A stretch of 64,000 bases of DNA from Polaribacter dokdonensis (lineage in GTDB: Bacteria; Bacteroidota; Bacteroidia; Flavobacteriales; Flavobacteriaceae), in assembly GCF_024362345.1 (NCBI RefSeq), contig NZ_CP101505.1, positions 1,012,001 through 1,076,000 of the forward strand, read 5' to 3'. A program made the translations under genes and the position numbers. Positions 8,906-17,363 of the stretch are shown here, piece by piece. The notes under the pieces are model-generated. The model worked only from the letters and a program-made list of their open reading frames with translations, did no database searches and was not told the origin of the DNA. Numbering within the stretch: the stretch's first letter is position 1; every line of letters starts with the position of its first letter.

Positions 8906-10311
8906 ATTTTATTTTTTTTAATCATTTTTTTTGCGTTGGTATTATTTGAGTTTAATTCTAAAACCTTATTATAATTTTGTAATGCCATACTATTATTTCC
9001 ATTAAGATAGTAAGCCTCGCCAAGACTATCATAAGGGTTGGCCGAGTTAGGAAACTCCGAAACTAACAATTTGAAGATTTTAATTGCATCTTCAATTTGG
9101 TTTTTCTCAATTAGTTTATATCCTAATCTATTTAATTCTCCCTCTTCAGAAAAATTATAAGTATCAGGATAATTTTTCTTTAATTGTTTATAATATTCGA
9201 TACCATCATCTACATTATTATAGCATTTTTGTCTTATTGAGAGATAAACTGATTTTTGAGGAATTTTAAAAGAGTTTCCTTTTGTAATGTTTTCTATGGC
9301 CTCAGCAATATTCCTAAGTTTTAAGTTTTTATTATTAGTCATTAATATGACCATTACATCTTCTTTTAGGTTATAATGTATTAAAGACTCGTAATTAAAG
9401 GAAGAACCTTGATGTTGGTATATCATTAACTCATTATTCTTAAAAACACCTTTCCCTAAAGCAGACTCGCTATTTTTTGAAAAGGAATCGAATAATAGCA
9501 TTAGGGATTCCTTTGAGATTATCTTACCTGAATGTAAACTATTAACCCAATTGAACATGTCAGATATGCTAGGAAACACCCAACCTGAAAATTCAATATC
9601 ACCAGAGCTATCATTCACTAAATCATTATTAAATGAAGTTACTAGCTGAGTATTTTTGGAAGTTGCATCTATAATAGCATCTGACATTTTACTAGGAATT
9701 AGAATGTTTTCTTGGATAAAATCATTGAAAGACATCCCAGATACTTTCTCCACAATCCTTCTTTGAAGAAAGATATTATTGTTACTATAGAGATAATCAG
9801 ACCCAGGCTCAAATATTAAATTGTCGATATTCTTTATATCAGTATATATATCTTTATCATTTTTTACACTATTCCATTTTACTTTTGGTAACCCACTGGA
9901 ATATTGTAATAGATGTTTTATTGTTACTTTGTTGGACCAATTTGGTAGCTGTAAATCAAACTTTGATAGCTTATCTTCAAGATGTAGTGATCCTCGTTCT
10001 TTCAAGATCATAATAGCAACTGCGTTGAATTCTTTTGCAATAGAACCAATGTTAAATATTGAGTTTTTACTAAGTTTTTTTGATCTAGAGGCATCGGAAT
10101 ATCCAAATTCATTTTGATATATAATAGTATTGCTCTGTGCCACAAGAATGTTCCCATTGAACAATCCACGTTCATAGGACACCTCCATCAATGTGTCTAT
10201 TTGGTTTATTGATATTTCAGATAAATCCGTTGTCTTGGGATTATTTTTATTCTGACAGCTTGTGAAAAAGATTATTGATATTAGAAAAATTAGAATTTTT
10301 ATTTTATTCAT
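8896..10311 (-). CDS. beta-lactamase-fold serine hydrolase lipoprotein with C-terminal TPRs
   Basis: The protein has 471 residues. A lipoprotein signal (IIFFTSC, Cys19) precedes a class C beta-lactamase/DD-peptidase-like domain: SxxK is Ser90-Ile-Ala-Lys93, and YxN is Tyr175-Ser-Asn177. The C-terminal ~110 residues are TPRs ending NAKKMIKKNK. Such enzymes hydrolyse peptides or esters; antibiotic resistance cannot be assumed. Both main catalytic motifs are present, in contrast to the broken relative at 20984-21490. Monocistronic. Confidence 0.88.
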   Translation of the reverse strand: MNKIKILIFLISIIFFTSCQNKNNPKTTDLSEISINQIDTLMEVSYERGLFNGNILVAQSNTIIYQNEFGYSDASRSKKLSKNSIFNIGSIAKEFNAVAIMILKERGSLHLEDKLSKFDLQLPNWSNKVTIKHLLQYSSGLPKVKWNSVKNDKDIYTDIKNIDNLIFEPGSDYLYSNNNIFLQRRIVEKVSGMSFNDFIQENILIPSKMSDAIIDATSKNTQLVTSFNNDLVNDSSGDIEFSGWVFPSISDMFNWVNSLHSGKIISKESLMLLFDSFSKNSESALGKGVFKNNELMIYQHQGSSFNYESLIHYNLKEDVMVILMTNNKNLKLRNIAEAIENITKGNSFKIPQKSVYLSIRQKCYNNVDDGIEYYKQLKKNYPDTYNFSEEGELNRLGYKLIEKNQIEDAIKIFKLLVSEFPNSANPYDSLGEAYYLNGNNSMALQNYNKVLELNSNNTNAKKMIKKNKMKN

Positions 10312-10373
10312 TTTGGAAAATTATTAAGAGACAATAAATTTATTAAACTGTTACAATTTTTAATTAAAGGCAA

Positions 10374-10400
10374 CTATACCCTATTCGCAAGTGCATATTT
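10374..10400 (-). repeat. 27-bp copy of the 3' end of the barrel gene at 7408
   Basis: These 27 nt are identical to 7415-7441, which encode the last codons of the small outer-membrane protein up to RIGYR. Here they stand alone just after the stop of the phosphatase gene. This is best explained as the leftover 3' tip of a related barrel gene that was replaced or deleted. Confidence 0.7.
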
Positions 10401-10414
10401 AATTCAACCTAAAA

Positions 10415-12109
10415 TTATTTAAATAGTTCTTTCAATGGATACCCACTATTTCCACTTGGCAATTGAAGATTCAGAATCATTGTTAGTGTTGATGAAATGT
10501 CTATAGGCGAAACTTTTCTTACCGATTCTCCATGTGTTATTCCATTTCCAAACCAAAGTAAAGGAACATGAGTGTCATAACTATAGCCTGAACCATGAAT
10601 GGTCCCTTTTACTGAAGACACCTCAATTTCAGAATCATCATCTTGAACTAAACCAGCATCAAAAGTAAGAAGAACATCTCCAGATCTTTTTTGGTGATAT
10701 CCATTTTGAACGAGCTTCTTTAAACCAGAATTATATTGACTGGTTTGTAAGTGATGGGAAGCTAAAGCCCCACTGATTCCCTTAAGATTTACTAAAAAAT
10801 TTACAGCATCTTGCTGCATACTTTCTAATTGTAATCCTTTTTCAAGGATAGCAGTTCTGTTCAAATACAACTGGTCATCTTCAAAATTTTGAATCCATGA
10901 ACCTTCTCCATATTTAGTGCTTAAATATTTACTCAATTGGTTTTTATATCTTGCTATTCTAGCGACTCCAGTAGGAACCTTTATATCATTTAAATAAGAG
11001 GCGATAGGAACTGCACCATGATCAGACGTAAGAAATAACGTATATTCTCCTTTACCAATTTCTTTATCTAAGAATTTTAGAAGTTTACTTATTTCAAGAT
11101 CTAATCTTAAATAAATGTCTTCTATTTCAACTGAATTTGGGCCAAAAATATGCCCTGCTTTATCCGTGACAGAATAGCTAATTGTAAGCATATCTGTTTC
11201 TTCATCGCTACCCAATTTTTCATTTTTAACTGCATCCATAGCAAATTCAGTGAGTAATGTGTTTCCAGCTGGCGAAAACCCTAACATCAAATATTCTATA
11301 TTTCTTTTTCTGTATTTTTCTCTAAGTTTGTTGAAGTCATAAGGAAAGGTCGGGTTGTTATCTCCAAGGACAACCTCATATTTGTTGTTATCTCCATAAC
11401 TTTCAGTATAACTCTCTATCGGGTAAAGTGTATTCCAAACGGTATCTAAATACTTACTCGATTTCTCTAATTTATTAAACTTACTTACCCATTTAGGTAA
11501 CTCATTCATATAATAAGAGCTGGAAACAAAATACCCAGGACTTGTTTCAATATCATACCAATATGCTGCATTAGCAAGATGACCTCCAGGTAATACAGCC
11601 CCTCTGTCTTTTAATGAGACACTAATTACTTTTGATCTGAAATTAGTACTCATTCGTAGTTGGTCAGAAATTGTAGTCGTCAATAGTTGCTTGGGTGAAG
11701 CTCCTATATTATTTTGATTCTTGCTGCCAATTAAAACTACGGTAGTATCTTTCACACTACTAGTATGTTTCTCATTATACCGATTGTACCAACTATTACC
11801 TATTACACCATGTATGGCTGGTGTGGTACCTGTATAAATTGATGAATGGCCTGCTGCAGTAACCGTTGGAGTATAATTATATTGCGTATTTTTATAATTG
11901 AATCCATCTCGTAAAATTCTTTTAAAACCATCTTCGCTGTATTTTGTTTCATATCTGTATAGTTGTTCAGCCCTCATTTGATCTACAACGATACCAATAA
12001 CTAATTTTGGTTTTTTTGAGCCTTCAGTTTGCCCATAGGAAAAATTTAAGCTAATTAGATACAATACTAAAACATTGATTATTTTATTGGATATTATAAG
12101 ATTACTCAT
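10415..12109 (-). CDS. PafA-like secreted alkaline phosphatase
   Basis: The protein has 564 residues with an N-terminal signal peptide ending near FSYGQ. It belongs to the alkaline phosphatase superfamily in the phosphate-irrepressible (PafA) branch: metal Asp42 in GIVVDQMR, catalytic Thr84 in PTVTAAGHSS, Asn105 in IGNSWYN, the metal-ligand segments DKAGHIFGP and TSDHGAVP, and a late His in YDTHVPLLWFG. Length agrees with PafA (~546). It would release phosphate from phosphomonoesters in the periplasm. No pho-type regulator is adjacent. Confidence 0.92.
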   Translation of the reverse strand: MSNLIISNKIINVLVLYLISLNFSYGQTEGSKKPKLVIGIVVDQMRAEQLYRYETKYSEDGFKRILRDGFNYKNTQYNYTPTVTAAGHSSIYTGTTPAIHGVIGNSWYNRYNEKHTSSVKDTTVVLIGSKNQNNIGASPKQLLTTTISDQLRMSTNFRSKVISVSLKDRGAVLPGGHLANAAYWYDIETSPGYFVSSSYYMNELPKWVSKFNKLEKSSKYLDTVWNTLYPIESYTESYGDNNKYEVVLGDNNPTFPYDFNKLREKYRKRNIEYLMLGFSPAGNTLLTEFAMDAVKNEKLGSDEETDMLTISYSVTDKAGHIFGPNSVEIEDIYLRLDLEISKLLKFLDKEIGKGEYTLFLTSDHGAVPIASYLNDIKVPTGVARIARYKNQLSKYLSTKYGEGSWIQNFEDDQLYLNRTAILEKGLQLESMQQDAVNFLVNLKGISGALASHHLQTSQYNSGLKKLVQNGYHQKRSGDVLLTFDAGLVQDDDSEIEVSSVKGTIHGSGYSYDTHVPLLWFGNGITHGESVRKVSPIDISSTLTMILNLQLPSGNSGYPLKELFK

Positions 12110-12291
12110 TGTTATTTTTGAATTTGGTTATTAAATGAACTTATGCAAGTTGTATTTTAGAGACGATAATCTGAGTTTTTTATCACATTCAAATTAGCTT
12201 TTTCGTGGTTGATTTATTTTGTGGGGACGCACCTTTCTAAAATTGCTATTGAGAAAGGTAATATTATTTTCGACTTAGTTGAGATTGCGCC

Positions 12292-12413
12292 TAACGGCAA
12301 GTATAAGCGTAGTGCAGGATTAGAAGCTCTTAACTATCAATCTACTGATATGTTTGTTGTAATAATTCGTTCAATTTTAATGTTTTAGCCCGCATTACGT
12401 TTATACAATGTTA
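12292..12413. repeat. palindromic attC/REP-like intergenic element, type B
   Basis: The arms 12292-12318 and 12389-12413 are imperfect inverted repeats: TAAC, TATAA, CGTA and TGC..GG blocks on the left face their reverse complements on the right, around a 70-nt AT-rich centre. On the minus strand the outer ends read CATAAC and GTTAGGC, similar to the RYYYAAC/GTTRRRY boundary boxes of integron attC sites. It follows the trpS stop by a few nt. Elements of this look are common in flavobacterial intergenic DNA. The rest of 12110-12423 has no convincing gene; an ATG-less open frame crosses it on the plus strand. Confidence 0.55.
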
Positions 12414-12423
12414 TGAGAAGTGA

Positions 12424-13485
12424 TTATATTTTCATATTCATTGCCTCAGTGACTTCCCTCAGCGTTTCAATAGCTGTTTCTCTCGCTTTACTTATACCTT
12501 TAAGCAAAATATCCCTGACATAATCTTTATTTTTTTCAAGCTCTATTCTTTTTTTTCTAATAGGCTCAAAATATGTGTTTATAGCTTCTGCTGTTAGCTG
12601 TTTAAGTTTTCCTGCACCTTGGTCGCCAATTTTATCAGCAATATCTGTTGGACTTTTATCTGAACATAAGGAAGCTAACTTAAGTAAGTTGGAAACCTCT
12701 GGTCTGTTTTCGGGGTCGTAAGATATGTAACGACTTGAATCAGTTTTGGCAGATTTTATTAGTTTTGCTGTTTCGTCAGCTGTTGACTTTATCATAATTG
12801 AATTGTTGCGACTTTTACTCATTTTTTGAATACCGTCTAACCCAAGAATAGTAGGGGTATCAGTAAAAAGTGCAACTGGTTCTGTAAAAATATTTTTATT
12901 GAATTTGGTATTAAAGCGCTTTGCAATTTTCCGAGTTAATTCTATATGAGGTAATTGATCTTTTCCAACAGGAACCACATTACTTTTACAAAACAAAATA
13001 TCAGCAGCTTGATGAACTGGATAGATATACATTCCTGCATTAATATTACTCAGTCCTGAAGCAGTAATTTCTTCTTTAACAGTTGGATTTTTGTTTAATT
13101 CTGAACTGGAAACTAATGTCAGAAATGGAATAGTTAGTTGATTTAATTCAGGAATATGACTATGTGGAAAAATATGAGTTTTATAATTTTCAGGGTCTAA
13201 TCCACAGGCTAAATAGTCCAAAGTTAGTTCATATGTGAATTTTAAAATTTCATTAAAAACATTTCTATCTGTCAACACTTGATAATCAGCAATTAAAATA
13301 TAAGTCTCAATTCCTAAGCTTTGTAATTTTAATCGGTTTATAATTGAGCCAAAATAGTGTCCAAGATGCAAATTACCTGTAGGTCTATCTCCCGTTAATA
13401 CGCGATACTTATGAGGATTCTTATACAAATCATTTTCTAATAATTTGCTTTGCTCTTTTGCTTTTTCAAAACTTTTATTTAACAT
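12424..13485 (-). CDS. trpS: tryptophanyl-tRNA synthetase, type II-like
   Basis: The protein has 353 residues and is a class I synthetase. The HIGH motif appears as HLGH at 40-43 in RVLTGDRPTGNLHLGHYFGS, and KMSKS lies at 221-225. The GDRPTGxLHLGHYFGS form and the ~28-residue N-terminal extension are features of the TrpRS II group, not of the usual short bacterial enzyme (SGxxPTGxLxLGNY). In actinomycetes such second copies can be less sensitive to indolmycin-like inhibitors. Location among accessory genes fits a second copy, though the housekeeping gene is not in this window. It follows the DUF4386 gene by 13 nt. Confidence 0.93.
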   Translation of the reverse strand: MLNKSFEKAKEQSKLLENDLYKNPHKYRVLTGDRPTGNLHLGHYFGSIINRLKLQSLGIETYILIADYQVLTDRNVFNEILKFTYELTLDYLACGLDPENYKTHIFPHSHIPELNQLTIPFLTLVSSSELNKNPTVKEEITASGLSNINAGMYIYPVHQAADILFCKSNVVPVGKDQLPHIELTRKIAKRFNTKFNKNIFTEPVALFTDTPTILGLDGIQKMSKSRNNSIMIKSTADETAKLIKSAKTDSSRYISYDPENRPEVSNLLKLASLCSDKSPTDIADKIGDQGAGKLKQLTAEAINTYFEPIRKKRIELEKNKDYVRDILLKGISKARETAIETLREVTEAMNMKI

Positions 13486-13498
13486 TTTTTGTTTAATT

Positions 13499-14185
13499 TT
13501 ACTTATAGCTAGGTCTTATGCCAAAAATTAATAAATAACCAATCATCCAAAATTCACCAATAGTTGCCGGTAGCGTAAGATATTCATTGAAGCTAAAATC
13601 AATGCCTGCATAGTGGATTAAGGTACTCAATACATAGCCTATACCACCTAAAACAATTATTCTTCCCAACCAGATGGGCATTCTTTTAGATTTGATAACT
13701 ATGTATCCCATAGGAAACAGCCAAAGTCCAAAGAAAAGACCACCAATACCCCAGGCATTAGAAATTATTTGTTGAAAAACCTGAATTAGTAAAACTTTGT
13801 CTGCCATAGCACTTATATCAGAATTGGCAATACCTATTGCTGAGGCCATTGAAATTGCACTGATCATAATGGCTAAAGCATTTACCATACCCCATATACC
13901 TAGCGTCCAGGCTTCCCATTCATAACTGTCTTTAAATAATTTGTAAAACCAAACTGCGGTAAGTGCCTGAGAAATAACGATACCAAATTCTAATAGCAAC
14001 CTTATTCTTGCTGTAGATTCTAATTCTACTAAATTTGTTAGCGTTTGTTCAGGATTACCAGACACAAATATTTGAGAATGAAAGACCATAAAACCTAGAA
14101 TTCCTGTAATAGCCATCATTAAATACCATAAGCCAGTTATTCTAGCGGTCTTAATTAATCTTGTTTGTTCTGTATTTGCACTCAT
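13499..14185 (-). CDS. DUF4386-type integral membrane protein
   Basis: The protein has 228 residues with about six transmembrane helices. The start, TARITGLWYLMMAITGILGF, and the centre, ISNAWGIGGLFFGLWLFPMGYIVIKS, are characteristic of the DUF4386 family. No function is known for the family. It is the first gene of a two-gene unit with trpS. The pair is bracketed by the palindromic elements at 12.3 and 14.3 kb. Confidence 0.8.
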   Translation of the reverse strand: MSANTEQTRLIKTARITGLWYLMMAITGILGFMVFHSQIFVSGNPEQTLTNLVELESTARIRLLLEFGIVISQALTAVWFYKLFKDSYEWEAWTLGIWGMVNALAIMISAISMASAIGIANSDISAMADKVLLIQVFQQIISNAWGIGGLFFGLWLFPMGYIVIKSKRMPIWLGRIIVLGGIGYVLSTLIHYAGIDFSFNEYLTLPATIGEFWMIGYLLIFGIRPSYK

Positions 14186-14247
14186 AGAATAGTTAATTTT
14201 AATGTTTATACTAATTTTGACGATGTAATAGCATTATTGTTACAGTT

Positions 14248-14398
14248 TTGCCCTAATGGCACACAACGTGTTTGTATTTGGTTTGTTGCGTGTTTTAAGC
14301 AACTAATTACCGACCAAGAAAGTCCGCAAGGACTTTCGCAAGTAGCCAAAAAGCCAGCAATTAATTTTATAAGGTGTTACCAAACGTATTTGTTGATA
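14248..14398. repeat. palindromic intergenic element, type A, copy 2
   Basis: Related to 3711-3873 (shared GTTGCGTGTTT, CAGCAATTAAT and GGTGTTACCA blocks). In its middle is a perfect 8-bp hairpin with a GCAA tetraloop at 14318-14337 (GAAAGTCC-GCAA-GGACTTTC). The outer segments are weakly inverted. It lies between the esterase at 14414 and the DUF4386/trpS unit. Confidence 0.55.
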
Positions 14399-14413
14399 TT
14401 AACAGCTTCGAAA

Positions 14414-15244
14414 TCATTCCTCTTTATTAATATATTTTAACCCTTCGTATAAAGCTACTAATGGTACAGAGCGATGGTTTTCTTTTTCAAAATATTCTAT
14501 TTCGATATTTAGAGTTTTATCCGATTTCTTTTTTATTAAAGTATAGAGAGCGTCGTGTCTTTGTTTATTCCTTTTGTAATTAGCCTCTCCTTGATTGGCA
14601 GTAGCGATATACAATTTTTTATATAATGATATTGAGGAAATAGAATCAACTTTGTTTTTCATCATCTCTTCATTCCACCAAATACTTGGGTCTAAAGAAA
14701 TGTAAGCATTGAATACGCTACTTTTATCCATATAAGAATTTAATGTCAGTAGACCTCCTAAAGAGTGCCCAACAAGAGTTCTAAACGGTTCTGTCTTGTA
14801 CTTTTCATCAACATAGGGTACTAGTTCTTTTTCAATGAAATTCAAAAAATTCCTTCCACCTCCCATATTATTCGGTCGTTTGGTCTTAATTTTTGTAACT
14901 GTAAAATCTCGTTCTCGGTCAACATTCTCTATGGCTATAATAATACTTTCAGGCATTAAATTGTTTCGATTCCTATTAGAACTCATAAAATGTACTATTC
15001 CAGATGCTGTTTTAAAATGAGTATATCCATCCAATAATATGATAACTGGATATTTTTTATCAACTTCAGATGAATTATTGTATGAATCAGGAAGACTTAT
15101 TAAACAGGTTCTTTCTTCATCTAAAATATTAGATTTAATAACGAACTTACTTCCTACTATAATATCATCTGTTTCATTCTGTCCAAATGTGGTTTGTACT
15201 CCTGAAAGAAGAATATATATAATTACAAATGTCAAATTTTTCAT
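14414..15244 (-). CDS. secreted esterase (PF00756-type)
   Basis: The protein has 276 residues. A signal peptide (ending near TFGQ) is followed by an esterase-D-like domain: YPVIILLDGYTHF near 65-77, nucleophile Ser161 in GHSLGG, and a probable catalytic His in EKENHRSVPL. It lacks the TPR tail of its relative at 1403-2647. Probably periplasmic or surface-exposed; substrate unknown. Transcribed alone. Confidence 0.87.
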   Translation of the reverse strand: MKNLTFVIIYILLSGVQTTFGQNETDDIIVGSKFVIKSNILDEERTCLISLPDSYNNSSEVDKKYPVIILLDGYTHFKTASGIVHFMSSNRNRNNLMPESIIIAIENVDRERDFTVTKIKTKRPNNMGGGRNFLNFIEKELVPYVDEKYKTEPFRTLVGHSLGGLLTLNSYMDKSSVFNAYISLDPSIWWNEEMMKNKVDSISSISLYKKLYIATANQGEANYKRNKQRHDALYTLIKKKSDKTLNIEIEYFEKENHRSVPLVALYEGLKYINKEE

Positions 15245-15295
15245 AGTTTGCTTTATATGTTTGGTAACAATAGAATATTTGCAATAGATAAAATG

Positions 15296-15898
15296 TTAAA
15301 ACCAGCTAAATCCTAACCCTACATTAAAGATTAAGGCATCTCTTTGCGCATCTCCATCTAATGAAGCATGACCTAAAACTAATTTAGACTGAACATTAAG
15401 TGCAAAGTTTTTCTTTTTATACATTTCGTAACCTGAACTTACCATTACAGCAGTTCCAAAATTCCAATCGTCATTTACATCATCTTTAATATCATATAAT
15501 GCAGGCGAATCTATGGCTAAACCAATTCCTCCATGAATCCACCACTTATCCTTTACCCAATATTGTACAGATGGGATAAAACCTCCAAAATTTCTGTCAT
15601 TATCTTGAAACTCATAAATGTTTCCTGGCATAGAAACAGTAATCGCTAATCTATCATTTAACATATAACCTAACTTTAGATCTGGAAAGACAAAGGTTCC
15701 TTGAGATTCATCGAAGGTTTGAATGCCTGCACTATCTTCTATACTGATGATACCTCCACCTACTGTAAATTCAAACATGAATCCTTCTCTTTGGTTTGTT
15801 GTTTCTGTATTTGTGTTTTGCGCATATGTTATACTAGATATTAATGCAAAGGCTACACAAGCCATTTTTAATAAAATTTGTTTTTTGATTGTTTTCAT
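15296..15898 (-). CDS. outer-membrane beta-barrel protein
   Basis: The protein has 200 residues. A signal peptide (about 1-26, ending TYAQ) is followed by amphipathic strands and a C-terminal aromatic (NVGLGFSWF), as in small outer-membrane barrels. Sequence features such as PSVQYWVKDKWWIHGGIGLA are common in barrels of the OmpW/OmpX size class, but I cannot assign a specific family. It starts 397 nt downstream of nothing obvious and shares an AT-rich upstream stretch with the gene at 6510-7364. Confidence 0.75.
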   Translation of the reverse strand: MKTIKKQILLKMACVAFALISSITYAQNTNTETTNQREGFMFEFTVGGGIISIEDSAGIQTFDESQGTFVFPDLKLGYMLNDRLAITVSMPGNIYEFQDNDRNFGGFIPSVQYWVKDKWWIHGGIGLAIDSPALYDIKDDVNDDWNFGTAVMVSSGYEMYKKKNFALNVQSKLVLGHASLDGDAQRDALIFNVGLGFSWF

Positions 15899-16032
15899 TT
15901 TGATTGTTTTTATTTTGATTGATATTGTAATTGTTTATTGCTTTTATTAATACTATTATTTATTGCAAAGTTGTTTAATGTTTGGAGTTTAAAAGTTCGT
16001 ATTTTGAAACTAGAACAAATCTTTATACATCA

Positions 16033-16941
16033 TTATTTGGTTTTGAGATCATAAACTATTTTTGCATCTACCCAAAAGATATCTACATTTTCGTATTTAT
16101 CTGACCCTACATTTCTACTAAAGAAAAGGTATTTGCCATTTGGTGTTATACTTGCTGAAGCTTCCCAGGCGTTGGTGTTTATTTTATCACCCAAATTAAT
16201 GGCATTACCCCAAGTACCATCATTTTGTTTAAAACTGATATAAATATCAGAGTCCCCAAAACCATCTTCCCTTTTAGCATCAAATAACAAATACGATTCA
16301 TCTGGAGCTATAAACGGATGGCTTAAAAAAGTTCCTGTGTTTATTGCTTTGGGCAAAGCTATTGCTTCTTCATGCTTTCCATCTATCAAACGTGAATAAC
16401 GTATTGGAAAAGCTGGATCGTTTTCTTTATAGGTGTCAAAATAATAGGTGCCATTTGCAGATGATGAAAGACGCATAATATACATAGAATCATTGCTTAC
16501 AATAGGAGCTGCTAGTTTTTGTAATTCTGACCATCCAGCTTCTGTTCTTTTTAGATAGCTGTCACCTAAATGCATTGTTTGTCCATTTGGAGCTATTACT
16601 GGTCTTCCTATCCATGGAGATGCTATTTCTGATTTTTCCCATTCCCCATTAATTTCGTTGTATTTGTATTCGTAAAAAGCTGATTTTTTATATTCTTCAC
16701 CTCTTCTAATAAAATAAAACGCCTTCATATCTGGGGTAAATGCACTATTGACTTCATACAAACCTGTAGATACGAGACCTGGAGCAAATGGTATAGGAGT
16801 TAATCCTGGTGGTTTTTGTCCAAGGTATGGGGTTTCTAAAATCGAAGAGTCATTTTCTTTTGCTTTTGAATTATTATTTTTACAAGCACTTAATACTATT
16901 ACTATTAGTAATACTGAGAGTTTAATTATGAGTTTTTTCAT
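16033..16941 (-). CDS. PD40/WD40-like beta-propeller lipoprotein
   Basis: The frame is open to 17028, but I take ATG at 16939-16941 because it begins a clear lipoprotein signal (MKKLIIKLSVLLIVIVLSAC). That leaves about 302 residues. The body holds TolB/PD40-type propeller blades: TPDMKAFYFIRRG, APNGQTMHLG, APDESYLLFDAKREDGFGDSDIYISF and TPNGKYLFFSRNV. The segment with SDIYISFKxxDGTWG is common in flavobacterial PD40 proteins. Likely a periplasmic or surface binding protein. Function unknown. Confidence 0.85.
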   Translation of the reverse strand: MKKLIIKLSVLLIVIVLSACKNNNSKAKENDSSILETPYLGQKPPGLTPIPFAPGLVSTGLYEVNSAFTPDMKAFYFIRRGEEYKKSAFYEYKYNEINGEWEKSEIASPWIGRPVIAPNGQTMHLGDSYLKRTEAGWSELQKLAAPIVSNDSMYIMRLSSSANGTYYFDTYKENDPAFPIRYSRLIDGKHEEAIALPKAINTGTFLSHPFIAPDESYLLFDAKREDGFGDSDIYISFKQNDGTWGNAINLGDKINTNAWEASASITPNGKYLFFSRNVGSDKYENVDIFWVDAKIVYDLKTK

Positions 16942-17049
16942 TCTAGACTGGAGTGATTTTAAGTATTTATATGATTTAAATTTCATATGTTTATTTACCT
17001 TGCTTTTATCTCTACAAAGAAACGTCAAGAAGTAACATTCCTTTAAACT

Positions 17050-17157
17050 CTTATGCAGCCTTAGATATAAAGTTTGATGATGGATTGAAAATTATGACGC
17101 AGGTATATAAATTATGATGCAAATAGGCCTTTATATCGTATCTTATTTTAATTTTTC
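17050..17157. repeat. 107-bp dispersed repeat, copy B
   Basis: Second copy of the element at 8799-8905, about 89 % identical by hand alignment. Here the plus-strand peptide tail is uninterrupted (YAALDIKFDDGLKIMTQVYK, then L and a stop) and open for a further ten codons upstream, with no start codon. It lies in the 422-nt gap 16942-17363. Confidence 0.7.
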
Positions 17158-17185
17158 TGATTCCATTTACATTTTTACACGTAGC

Positions 17186-17335
17186 TTATTTTTCAACGAT
17201 TAGGTTTTCCAAATATCTAAGTGCAGTAGCCATTAGGTTCTTTCTATTTTTTGCCTTTTCATTAAAAGAATCTAAAGTTTCTCTGTTTAATTTTCGACCC
17301 TTTACAAAAATATAATTGGGTTTTTTACTAATAAT
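17186..17335 (-). pseudogene. unidentified C-terminal coding fragment
   Basis: Fifty codons are open on the minus strand without a suitable start (KKPNYIFVKGRKLNRETL, then DSFNEKAKNRKNLMATALRY, LENLIVEK, stop). A similar short open tail (FVEVKTSRKNLVDNYK) sits on the minus strand next to repeat copy A near 8.7 kb. I do not recognise the protein. Because both copies of the repeat are flanked by similar tails, this may be the remains of a duplicated gene. Confidence 0.3.
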
Positions 17336-17363
17336 TTACAAATTGAAATATTCTATAGCGCAA

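Noticed and set aside
12164..12388. ATG-less 75-codon open frame on the plus strand across the type B element
   Set aside because: No start codon and it consists mainly of the palindromic repeat; open frames through such repeats are expected by chance.
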